Assembly: GCF_000022025.1 (NCBI RefSeq)
Contig: NC_011886.1
Coordinates: 3,699,209-3,763,208, forward strand
DNA length: 64,000 bases
Direction: 5' to 3'
Origin: Pseudarthrobacter chlorophenolicus A6
Lineage (GTDB): Bacteria; Actinomycetota; Actinomycetes; Actinomycetales; Micrococcaceae
Notes under the pieces: generated by a model
Told to the model about the DNA's origin: nothing
The model's database searches: none
The model's input: only the letters and a program-made list of their open reading frames with translations
Shown here: piece by piece, positions 46,466 to 54,189 of the stretch
Layout of the letters: each line of letters opens with the position of its first letter
How positions within the stretch are numbered: the stretch's first letter is position 1
Made by a program: the position numbers and the translations under genes

Positions 46466-46927
46466 TCAGGTCCAGTCGGACGAGAAATCGAGGGGCGGCC
46501 ACCAGCGGGTCCGTGAATGCACGGGGAACCTACGGCCGGTGACTTCGGTGGGAGTAATGCGGATCAGGTGGTCCTTGGGGCCCGGCAGCCACGGTTCACG
46601 GTCCGGGTCGGCCAGCTCAACGGGGGCCTCACCCTCAGGCACTTGCCCGGGGATGCCCTTGACCACCACGCTCCACACCTCGGTGCTGTAGGTGCCCAGC
46701 CCGTCCGTTTCAAAGGCAACGGGCGTGCTGCTGAGCATGGCATTGAGCTTCGCGCCGGGGGCCGTGCGGAACAGGATGGTGCGGTCCACTGGCACGAAGT
46801 TGACCGGGAAGATCTCCGGAACCGCCCGGTTGATCACCGCCAGCCTGCCAATGTACGCGGACTCCAGGTAACGCCAGCACTCGTCCTCGGTGAGGGTCTC
46901 GGCTTGCGGCTGCTGTGGGGTGGCCAT
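46466..46927 (-). CDS. pyridoxamine 5'-phosphate oxidase-fold flavin-binding protein
   Basis: This 153-aa split-barrel protein has the opening L-T-E-D-E-C-W-R-Y-L-E...G-R-L-A-V-I and F-P-V-N-F-V-P-V-D...I-L-F-R-T-A-P-G-A-K-L of small PPOX-class proteins that bind FMN, F420 or haem. The family contains many reductases of unknown substrate. It is an isolated gene with a weak ribosome site. Confidence 0.8.
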   Translation of the reverse strand: MATPQQPQAETLTEDECWRYLESAYIGRLAVINRAVPEIFPVNFVPVDRTILFRTAPGAKLNAMLSSTPVAFETDGLGTYSTEVWSVVVKGIPGQVPEGEAPVELADPDREPWLPGPKDHLIRITPTEVTGRRFPVHSRTRWWPPLDFSSDWT

Positions 46928-47008
46928 GGCCGTGATTCTAGGCCGGGGAGCCGCAGCGCAACAGGGCCTTGCTGCCCGTCCGCAATTTTGTCAGGGGCCC
47001 GGGACGGA

Positions 47009-47677
47009 TCAGCCGTTGCCACCGGGCGGCCGGATGATCCTTCGCTGGGTGGCGGCGGCGATGGCCGCGGTGCGGTTGTCGACGCCGAGTTTGCCGTAGA
47101 TGTGGACCAGGTGCGTCTTCACTGTCGCCTCGGAGACGAAGAGCTGTTTGGCGATGGCCCGGTTGGACAGGCCGGTGGCCAGCAGCTCCAGCAGCTGCAC
47201 CTCCCTCGGGGTCAGCGCGGTGCCGGGGTTGCTGATCCGGTCCATCAGCAGAGCGGCAGCCCTCGGCGCCAGGACCGTGCCGCCGGCCGCAGCCTGCAGG
47301 ACGGCCTGCCGCAGCTGCTCGGGCGGTGCGTCCTTCAGCATGTAGCCGCTCGCGCCCGCCTCCACGGCAGCAAGGATGTCCGCGTCGGTATCGTACGTGG
47401 TCAGGATCAGCACCGGCGGCGGCGCCGGCAGTTTGCGGATCTCAGCCGTCGCGGTGACCCCGTCCATCCCCTTCCCCATCTGCAGGTCCATGAGGACCAC
47501 GTCCGGCGGCTCCCCCAACGCGGACAGCCGGTCCAGTTCCTTCAGCGCCGCCCGCCCGTCTGATGCTTCGGCGGCGATGGCGATCCCCTCGAACCCTGCC
47601 AGCATGGCCCGCAGCCCGGCCCGGACCACGGGATGGTCGTCCACCAGCAGGACCCGGACCTCGGCCGTGGACGTCAC
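47009..47677 (-). CDS. NarL/LuxR-type response regulator
   Basis: This 222-aa two-domain regulator has a receiver with acidic D-D-H-P, phospho-acceptor Asp in V-L-M-D-L-Q-M and the conserved Lys in M-L-K-D, plus a LuxR helix-turn-helix (L-T-P-R-E-V-Q-L-L-E-L-L...V-K-T-H-L-V-H-I-Y-G-K-L-G-V) at the C-terminus. The GTG start overlaps the kinase stop (GTGA). It probably controls the divergent ABC transporter operon. Confidence 0.93.
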   Translation of the reverse strand: MTSTAEVRVLLVDDHPVVRAGLRAMLAGFEGIAIAAEASDGRAALKELDRLSALGEPPDVVLMDLQMGKGMDGVTATAEIRKLPAPPPVLILTTYDTDADILAAVEAGASGYMLKDAPPEQLRQAVLQAAAGGTVLAPRAAALLMDRISNPGTALTPREVQLLELLATGLSNRAIAKQLFVSEATVKTHLVHIYGKLGVDNRTAAIAAATQRRIIRPPGGNG

Positions 47678-48975
47678 CGGTCCTCCAGCGGCAGCCGGAT
47701 GGCTACCACGGTGCCCTCGCCGGGAGCGGATTCCAGCTCAAGCGAGCCGTTCAGGGCGGCCACGCGTTCCCGCAGCGAGCGCACACCGAACCCGCCGCCG
47801 TGCGCGGCAGCCGCCGCAGCGTCCGGATCAAAGCCCGCGCCGTCGTCGTAAATGTCCATGGTCACCTCGGTGCCCAGGAAGGCCAGGGTCACGACGGCGG
47901 TGCGCGCCCCGGCGTGTTCGCGGACGTTGGCGAGGCTCGCCTGGGCCGCGCGAAGCAGGGTGACCCGGACCGGCTGGGGAAGTTCGAGGGGATCGCCGTC
48001 CACCTCCACCCGGCAGCGCAGCGGCAACCCGGCTGCGGCGGCCCCTGTCTCGGTGGCGGCGCAGAGCCGGCGCAGCGCGTCCACCAGGGTGCTCCCCTCC
48101 AGCTGCGGGGACGACAATCCGCGGACAAAGCTGCGCGCCTCGGCCAGGTTCTCCGCCGCCGTCCGCTGTACCAGCTCCAGCTGCGAGGCAGCCGCTGTAG
48201 AGTCGCCGCCGGCCAGGGACTGTTCGGCCGCCCGGCCCAGCAGCACGATGCTGGACAGGCCCTGGGCCAGGGTGTCGTGGATTTCGCGGGCCAGCCGTTC
48301 CCGCTCCGCCAGCACCCCGGCTTCATGCTGGGACCGGGCCAGCTCCTCGCGTGTCCGGCGCAGCTCATCGGCCGCCCGCCGCTGGTTCAGGGCCTCGCGG
48401 TACAGGGCGGCGTAGGCCAGGCCCGTGATCACGGCAAAAATGGCGCCAAGCGCGGGCCCCACAACGGCAGCCACATGTGGAACGGGGGCGCCGCTGGCAA
48501 CCCATTGGGAGGCGATCACCGCCACCGTCATCAGCGCAATGGTCAGCAGCGCCCGGCCCCGGGGCAACAGGTGCAGGTGCAGGAAAAAGATAGGGAACGC
48601 CAGCCAAGCGAAGTCGGCGCTGCCGGCCAGCAAGACGGCCCACAAACCCGTCACCAGCACCAGCCACAGGAGGGCGAAACGGCGCGGATCCATGCTGGTC
48701 CGGCCCTCGGCGTGGCGCTTCTCGAGGACCGTTCCGGCCAGGTACACCCCGGCGAGGACCACCGCCACCGCCGTCCAGAGCCAGCGCAGCGGACCACCGG
48801 CCAGCAGTATCCGGACCAGGGCCACGCCCAGCAGCACCGCGAATCCGGTGTGCAGGGTGACCCGCAGGACCTTCAGGATTGCTGCCGACGACGCATTTTC
48901 CACGGCATCCAGCGGCCCCCGCTGCGGGCTTCCGCCGGTTCTGTCGGGGGATCTCAGCAAGGGCGTGGCGGGCAT
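47674..48975 (-). CDS. sensor histidine kinase (HisKA_3 type)
   Basis: This 433-aa membrane kinase has an N-terminal block of about six hydrophobic helices (residues ~30-190), a short coiled coil, the phospho-acceptor His in L-A-R-E-I-H-D-T-L-A-Q-G and a HATPase domain with D-D-G-A-G-F-D and G-F-G-V-R-S-L-R-E-R. It has no periplasmic sensor domain, as in the intramembrane-sensing kinases that often watch over envelope stress or antibiotics. It is co-translated with the response regulator. Confidence 0.92.
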   Translation of the reverse strand: MPATPLLRSPDRTGGSPQRGPLDAVENASSAAILKVLRVTLHTGFAVLLGVALVRILLAGGPLRWLWTAVAVVLAGVYLAGTVLEKRHAEGRTSMDPRRFALLWLVLVTGLWAVLLAGSADFAWLAFPIFFLHLHLLPRGRALLTIALMTVAVIASQWVASGAPVPHVAAVVGPALGAIFAVITGLAYAALYREALNQRRAADELRRTREELARSQHEAGVLAERERLAREIHDTLAQGLSSIVLLGRAAEQSLAGGDSTAAASQLELVQRTAAENLAEARSFVRGLSSPQLEGSTLVDALRRLCAATETGAAAAGLPLRCRVEVDGDPLELPQPVRVTLLRAAQASLANVREHAGARTAVVTLAFLGTEVTMDIYDDGAGFDPDAAAAAAHGGGFGVRSLRERVAALNGSLELESAPGEGTVVAIRLPLEDR

Positions 48976-49009
48976 TCCCCCAGCTTATGCCGGGGCCCGC
49001 AGCGCCGGA

Positions 49010-49025
49010 TCAACCAAACGGTTGA
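49010..49025. promoter_or_regulatory. inverted repeat, candidate response-regulator site
   Basis: TCAACC-AAAC-GGTTGA is a perfect 6-bp inverted repeat between the divergent kinase and permease genes. Confidence 0.45.
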
Positions 49026-49095
49026 CTCCGGAATCCACCCCATGGCCGCCGGGGATCAACCATCCCCGCGATGCCAGGGCCTGACCACGGCGGGA

Positions 49096-49119
49096 GAGTG
49101 GAATTACTCAATTCCACTC
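49096..49119. promoter_or_regulatory. inverted repeat in the 5' region of the ABC operon
   Basis: GAGTGGAATT and AATTCCACTC form a perfect 10-bp inverted repeat with the 4-base spacer ACTC, ending 20 bases before the permease start. It could be an operator or an mRNA hairpin covering the translation start region. Confidence 0.5.
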
Positions 49120-49138
49120 CTGCTGAGAGAAGAACAAC

Positions 49139-50245
49139 GTGTTCCTGGCAATCCGCGATATCCGCTTCGCCAAAGGCCGGTTCGCCATGATGGGCGGCGT
49201 CGTAGCCCTGATCACCCTGCTGCTGGTGATGCTGACCGGGCTGACGGCCGGCCTGGCCGAGCAGTCCACGTCCGCCATCGGCAAGCTCGGCGGAGCCGCC
49301 GGGTCCAGGCCCGTTGACGCAGTGGCGTTCGGCGCACCGGGTACGGGCACCGCCAAGGCCTCGTACACGGAGAGTTCGGTGACCGCCGGGCAGGTGGACC
49401 GCTGGAAGGACCAGCCGGGGGTGGCCGCCGCAGAGCCGCTGGGTATCACGCAGACCCGCCTGCAGACCGCCGACGGTTCCGGGACGGCCAACGTCGCTGT
49501 CTTCGGGGTCCCGGCCGGCAGCTCACTGGCGCCTGCCCCGGTGGCACCGGGGACGGCGGTGCTGGGCGCCTCGGTGGCGGACGCGCTGTCCGTGCAGCAG
49601 GGCGACACGGTAGGCGTGGGCGGCGTGGAACTTGCCGTCGCCGCGGTGGTCCCGGACCAGTGGTATTCGCACACCAGCGTGGTGTGGACGGACCTTCCCC
49701 CGTGGTCCAGGGTGGCGCACGTGTCCGACGGCGGGCAGTTGGCCACGGTTGTAGCCGTCACCTTTGCGGACGGTGCCTCCGTGGACGAAACAGCGGCCAA
49801 TGCCGCGGCGGGCACGGTCAGCGAATCCCGTACCGCGTCCTTCCAGGCTTTGGGGTCCTACAAGAGCGAGAACGGGTCGCTGACCCTCATGCAGGCGTTC
49901 CTCTACGGCATCGCCGCGCTGGTGATCGTGGCGTTCCTGACCGTGTGGACCATCCAGCGGACCCGGGACATCGCCGTGCTGAAGGCCATGGGAGCGCCCG
50001 CGTCCTACATCCTCCGCGACGCCATGGCCCAGGCCGCCATCGTCCTGCTGGCAGGGGCCGCAGCCGGCGGTGCCGTGGGTGTTGCTGCGGGAACGCTGGC
50101 CGCGCAGGCCGCCCCCTTCCTGCTGAACGTTGGCACCACGGTGCTTCCCGTCGTCGGGATCATCGCGTTGGGCCTTGCCGGTGCCGCCCTGGCCGTCCGG
50201 CGCGCCACCCGGGTGGATGCCCTCCTGGCTCTCGGCGGCAACTGA
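49139..50245 (+). CDS. FtsX/MacB-type ABC transporter permease
   Basis: This 368-aa membrane protein has one N-terminal helix (~18-40), a large extracytoplasmic domain (~45-250) and three C-terminal helices with the FtsX-type sequence R-T-R-D-I-A-V-L-K-A-M-G-A between them. It pairs with the ATPase encoded 27 bases downstream. Such transporters export lipids, peptides or drugs or act as mechanotransmitters. The start is GTG 49139. Confidence 0.9.
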   Translation: MFLAIRDIRFAKGRFAMMGGVVALITLLLVMLTGLTAGLAEQSTSAIGKLGGAAGSRPVDAVAFGAPGTGTAKASYTESSVTAGQVDRWKDQPGVAAAEPLGITQTRLQTADGSGTANVAVFGVPAGSSLAPAPVAPGTAVLGASVADALSVQQGDTVGVGGVELAVAAVVPDQWYSHTSVVWTDLPPWSRVAHVSDGGQLATVVAVTFADGASVDETAANAAAGTVSESRTASFQALGSYKSENGSLTLMQAFLYGIAALVIVAFLTVWTIQRTRDIAVLKAMGAPASYILRDAMAQAAIVLLAGAAAGGAVGVAAGTLAAQAAPFLLNVGTTVLPVVGIIALGLAGAALAVRRATRVDALLALGGN

Positions 50246-50272
50246 AAACCCACTCTCCTGAAAGGAAACCCG

Positions 50273-50980
50273 ATGTCTGCTTTCCCCACCCCCGCTCCCC
50301 TGGACCTGGTTGACGTGACCCTCGAATACCCGGACGGCACAGGAACCACCACCGCACTGGACCGGGTCAACCTCACCGCGCATGCCGGGCAGCTGGTGTC
50401 ACTCGTAGGGCCTTCTGGCTCCGGGAAATCAAGCCTCCTGGCCACCGCCGCCACTCTGGTCCGGCCCACGAGCGGACAGGTCCTCATTGACGGCACGGAC
50501 ACCACCGGCCTCAAGGACAAGGAGCTGACGGCACTGCGACGCAGCAAAATCGGCATCATTTTCCAGCAGCCCAACCTGCTCCCCTCCCTGACGGCCGCGG
50601 AACAGCTCATCATCACCGACCACCTGCGCGGCAAGCCTGCACGGGCCGCCCGGGACAGGGCGGCCGGGCTGCTGGACGTCGTCGGGCTCTCCGCGAGCGC
50701 CCGGAAGCTCCCGCACCAGCTCTCCGGCGGGCAGCGCCAGCGCGTCAACATTGCCCGTGCGTTGATGGGCAGCCCCAAGGTGCTGCTGGTGGATGAGCCG
50801 ACGGCGGCGCTGGACCATGAGCGCAGCGAGGCTATTGTCCGGCTGCTTCGCCAGGTCACCACGGACTTCTCGGTGGCCACGGTGATGGTCACGCACGATA
50901 CCGAGTTCCTGCCGCTGACCGACGCCGTAGCCACCATGCGGGACGGGCGGCTGACGGCACCGGTCCTGGCCGGCGCCTAG
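50273..50980 (+). CDS. MacB/LolD-type ABC transporter ATPase
   Basis: This 235-aa ATPase has Walker A GPSGSGKSS near residue 46, a Q-loop Q-Q-P-N-L-L-P-S-L, signature LSGGQRQR and Walker B LLVDEPTAALD, with an H-loop His in V-T-H-D-T. GAAAGGAAA precedes ATG 50273. It is the energising partner of the FtsX-type permease and ends at a strong terminator. Confidence 0.93.
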   Translation: MSAFPTPAPLDLVDVTLEYPDGTGTTTALDRVNLTAHAGQLVSLVGPSGSGKSSLLATAATLVRPTSGQVLIDGTDTTGLKDKELTALRRSKIGIIFQQPNLLPSLTAAEQLIITDHLRGKPARAARDRAAGLLDVVGLSASARKLPHQLSGGQRQRVNIARALMGSPKVLLVDEPTAALDHERSEAIVRLLRQVTTDFSVATVMVTHDTEFLPLTDAVATMRDGRLTAPVLAGA

Positions 50981-51012
50981 CTTTACCTAGTTGCGCGGCA
51001 ACAACGCAGAAC

Positions 51013-51045
51013 AGCTCCGACGGTTATTAACCGCCGGAGCTGCTC
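51013..51045. terminator. terminator between the ABC operon and the sialidase gene
   Basis: AGCTCCG (51013-51019) pairs with CGGAGCT (51035-51041), extended by CGGT/ACCG, between convergent genes. Confidence 0.75.
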
Positions 51046-51067
51046 TGGTTCCTGATGGGGCCGCGGG

Positions 51068-54046
51068 CTAACCCTTCGGGGTCACCTGCAGCCGGTCGAA
51101 CGAGACCTGCTTTCCGTCCTTGTCCAGGACCACCACATCATCACGGCCGTTCTGGATCCCGGCGGGGAGGATGAACTCCACTGTGTTGGCGGTGGTGGGG
51201 AACAACCAGCCGATCCGTTGGCTGCGCTTGTTGAGATAGACGTAGTACCACTGCCCATAATCGAGCCCTTCGAGGACCACCTTCTGGCCGTTCCGGTACT
51301 TGTCCTGCGTCTTCAGGTCGAACGGCGGCGTCTGGCCGTCGAAGTCCTGGACCGTCAGCGCGGGTTCGGACTCCGGCTGGGCGGGCTGGAGCTCAAGCTG
51401 AATCCCGCCGCCGCTCACGGAAGCGGTGGCACGCCTGGTCCCGTTGTCCCCGGTGGCGCTGAAACTTACTGCGTCCAGCTTCCCGGCGGTGATGTCCGCC
51501 GCCGTCAGCACGTAATCCCGGGTAGCGGTGACACTGCTGCCGGCGGCCAGGGACGGTTCGCTGATGCCCGCGGCCGGTGCAGCCACCCCGGTCAGCGGAA
51601 CGTTGCCTGCATTGCCCACGGTGTAGGTGTACGTCACGGTGTCGCCTGCGGAGGCGTACCGGTCGCCGTCTTTGTCGGTCCATTCAGCTGCGATGGTGCC
51701 GTCCAGGCTGGCGTCGCGCACCTTCAGGTCCACCTCGCCGCCGTTCACGCCGTAGGTCCGGATGGTCTGGCCAGCAGCGCTGACGTCCCAGTTGGTTTCC
51801 GGGATGAAGAAGCCCTGGGCTGCCTCCTCAGCGGTAACGGTGTGCCGCGGTGTGGCGCACGTGTAGGACTGTCCGGCGGGCAGGACGTTGTACCGGCAGT
51901 TGCCGGGGCCGTCCGGCACGAACGGGCTGAAGTTCCCCGCTGTGGGCACCACCTTCTCCACCAACGGGCTGGTGTTGGTGACGTCGAACTTGTAGGGGAA
52001 GGCCTCCCCCGCGGTGTACGGCTGCGCGGCGAGGTCCCGGCCGGCGTCGTTACGGCTGCCCGTGATGGTGGCAGAAACCAGGCCGTCGCGCAGGGCTACT
52101 GCCGCTCCGGTAAACGCCACCGTCCTGGTGAGCGACGGCGTCGCGCTGGCCGTGATGCTGAAGGTGGCCTGCGGCACGAAGTAGCCGCGGGCCATGTCCT
52201 CGGCCGTCACCGTGTGCCTGGCCGTGGTGCAGGTGTAGCTGGCACCGGCAGCCAGGTTGTTGTACCGGCAGTTAGGGCTGCTTGGTGCCCCGGGGGCCGG
52301 TGGAAGGAAGCCGGCCTCGAACGTACCGGACAGCGGCACCGAGTTTGCGGTGACGTTGGCCGTGCTCTTCACGTTGAACGTGTAGCTGACAACGTCGCCC
52401 GCCTTGTAGGGACTTGCGGCGACGTCACGGTCCGGCGCAGCTCCGGTGATGGTGAGGCCCACCTGCGGTGCCACGGGGACCGTGGCCGTGAAGGCGGCCT
52501 GCGAAACCCGGCCGTCCGCCGTCGTGAACGCTGCGTTGAGGTTCTGTGGGCCGCTGGCGTTCGCCGGCGCGGTGAGGTCAACATTCACGGTGGCGGAGGC
52601 GCCGGGTGCGACATCGGGAACAGGCACCGTGGTGGCGGACCAGCCGCTGGGGGTGTAGACGGTGACGGTGGCGCCGGAGAGCGTGGCAGCCTCCTGGTTG
52701 GTGACCGTCACGGGCACCTGCTTGGTGGCGCCGGGCGCGGTAGTTACGGCGGGAACGGACAGCGGCGCGCAGGCGTAGTTCAGCCACGCGTCGTCGAAGG
52801 CGGCGAACGGCATGTTGTCCGTGTAATTGGCCTCGTACAGGACGCCCAACCTGCCCTCATCCAGCCGGGTCACGGTGGAATAGGCGGAGAAGCCGGAGCG
52901 GATGGTGCGGACCCCGGGCCAGGTGGCGCCGTCGTCGCAGGACACGCGGGCCGAGACGTTCTCGCGCCCCGTCTTGGAGTTGGCGTTGGTGAAGATCAGC
53001 TTCTTCGCATCGGCCGTGCCCTGCGCGGCGTTGGGGAACATGCGTGCGATGGCCCCGTTGTTGGCGGGGTCCGGCAGTTCGGTGTCCTGCGTGACCGGGC
53101 CGTAGGTGGCGCCGCCGTCGGTGGACACCGCCACCTTGCGGTAGCCCTGGTTGGCGTTGTCCCGCGAGTTGAGCAGCACGCGCCCGTCGGAGAGTTCCAC
53201 CGTCTTGTTTTCGTCCATCCGGTCGCCCACGTTGGCGCCCTTGTGCCACGTGGCGCCGTGGTCGTCGGAGTAGACGCTGTAGGCCTGGATCCTGTTGCTG
53301 CCGTCCGCCTGGCGGATGTCCCCGGCGTACTGCTGGATCAGACGTCCCTTGTAGGGACCGTACTTGAGCTGGATGCCTTCGCCGGAGGACGCGAAATTGG
53401 AGCGGACGTCGCCGGCCACGGGGTTGGTCTTGCTGGTGCCCGGCTTGGTGACGCCGGTGATGAGGCGGGGCTGGCTCCAGGTGGTGCCGCCGTCGGACGA
53501 TTCGATCACGGCTGAGGAAATGACGTTCCTGTCCGCGTCATCGTTGCCGAACTGGCTGCCGCCGAACCCTTGGTCCTTGGAGTACACAAAGAATGCGAAG
53601 ACTTTCCCGGCCTCGGCGTCGTAAACGTAGGAAGGATCGCTGTAGCCGTACTTCGGAGCGGCGGCATCGCCCACGTGCCCGGCGGCGATCACCTGCACCG
53701 GCCCCCAGGTCCGGCCGCCGTCGGTGCTGCGGCGCTGCACGATGGAGTTGGGATTGGGGGCATCGGCTGCGCTGCCGGGCCTGCCGTCCCAGGCGGCGAG
53801 GACCACGCCGTTGCCCAGGTAGGACAGGGCGGGTATGCGGTAGAAGAAGTTGTTGGCGGTCCGGTCCGCGGCCAGGTTGGTTTCCTGGAAAGCGCCGGGA
53901 GGAGCAGTGGGGCTGGTGGACGGGATGGGCGCTGCCTGGGCGGGCAGGCCGGTTCCGGCGAGCAGGGCAACGGCGAGGGCCCCTATGCCCGCAGCCTGCC
54001 CCATCGATCTTTTCCTGGTTCTTTTGGTGGTGGTTCGCAAACCCAT
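51068..54046 (-). CDS. secreted sialidase (GH33) with NEW3-type and repeat domains
   Basis: This 992-aa exported enzyme releases sialic acid from glycoconjugates. After a signal peptide (K-R-T-R-K-R then a hydrophobic core, cut near A-Q-A, residue 38) comes the six-bladed catalytic propeller (~50-425). It has F-Y-R-I-P-A-L with the first catalytic Arg, five Asp-box repeats of the S-x-D-x-G-x-T-W type (for example R-R-S-T-D-G-G-R-T-W) and the Tyr region G-F-S-A-Y-S-T-V. Next are a NEW3-like domain (T-V-T-N-Q-E-A-A-T-L-S-G), two or three related ~120-residue beta modules each with N-C-R-Y-N-x-L-x-A-G-x-S-Y-T-C and R-H-T-V-T-A-E, and a C-terminal beta domain. There is no anchor. The first 19 residues supply the positive n-region, which supports ATG 54046 over 54004. 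Confidence 0.93.
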   Translation of the reverse strand: MGLRTTTKRTRKRSMGQAAGIGALAVALLAGTGLPAQAAPIPSTSPTAPPGAFQETNLAADRTANNFFYRIPALSYLGNGVVLAAWDGRPGSAADAPNPNSIVQRRSTDGGRTWGPVQVIAAGHVGDAAAPKYGYSDPSYVYDAEAGKVFAFFVYSKDQGFGGSQFGNDDADRNVISSAVIESSDGGTTWSQPRLITGVTKPGTSKTNPVAGDVRSNFASSGEGIQLKYGPYKGRLIQQYAGDIRQADGSNRIQAYSVYSDDHGATWHKGANVGDRMDENKTVELSDGRVLLNSRDNANQGYRKVAVSTDGGATYGPVTQDTELPDPANNGAIARMFPNAAQGTADAKKLIFTNANSKTGRENVSARVSCDDGATWPGVRTIRSGFSAYSTVTRLDEGRLGVLYEANYTDNMPFAAFDDAWLNYACAPLSVPAVTTAPGATKQVPVTVTNQEAATLSGATVTVYTPSGWSATTVPVPDVAPGASATVNVDLTAPANASGPQNLNAAFTTADGRVSQAAFTATVPVAPQVGLTITGAAPDRDVAASPYKAGDVVSYTFNVKSTANVTANSVPLSGTFEAGFLPPAPGAPSSPNCRYNNLAAGASYTCTTARHTVTAEDMARGYFVPQATFSITASATPSLTRTVAFTGAAVALRDGLVSATITGSRNDAGRDLAAQPYTAGEAFPYKFDVTNTSPLVEKVVPTAGNFSPFVPDGPGNCRYNVLPAGQSYTCATPRHTVTAEEAAQGFFIPETNWDVSAAGQTIRTYGVNGGEVDLKVRDASLDGTIAAEWTDKDGDRYASAGDTVTYTYTVGNAGNVPLTGVAAPAAGISEPSLAAGSSVTATRDYVLTAADITAGKLDAVSFSATGDNGTRRATASVSGGGIQLELQPAQPESEPALTVQDFDGQTPPFDLKTQDKYRNGQKVVLEGLDYGQWYYVYLNKRSQRIGWLFPTTANTVEFILPAGIQNGRDDVVVLDKDGKQVSFDRLQVTPKG

Positions 54047-54125
54047 GTCCTTTCTGGACGCCGCGCTGCGGCTCGAATGGAGGTGACGACGCCGCGGTGC
54101 CGAACTAAGCGTGATTCCTGCTACA

Positions 54126-54137
54126 TACGACGTCCTA
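54126..54137. promoter_or_regulatory. sialic-acid regulon operator, site 1
   Basis: TACGACGTCCTA is an imperfect palindrome one base away from the consensus TAGGACRTCCTA. On the minus strand it adjoins a TATGTA -10-like element for the secreted sialidase. Confidence 0.6.
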
Positions 54138-54166
54138 CCACCTTAGGCATGGAAAGACCGGAAAGC

Positions 54167-54179
54167 TAGACTTAACATG
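54167..54179 (+). promoter_or_regulatory. leaderless promoter of the cytoplasmic sialidase
   Basis: TAGACT (54167-54172) ends 6 bases before GTG 54179, the spacing expected for transcription beginning at the start codon. There is no ribosome site. Confidence 0.5.
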
Positions 54180-54189
54180 TGACGTCCTA
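54178..54189. promoter_or_regulatory. sialic-acid regulon operator, site 2
   Basis: TGTGACGTCCTA matches TAGGACGTCCTA at 10 of 12 positions and overlaps the start codon and presumed transcription start of the second sialidase. Confidence 0.45.

Noticed and set aside
51218..53515. 765-residue open frame antisense to the secreted sialidase
   Set aside because: Antisense shadow with biased Gly/Val/Arg composition; the sialidase motifs on the other strand are unambiguous.
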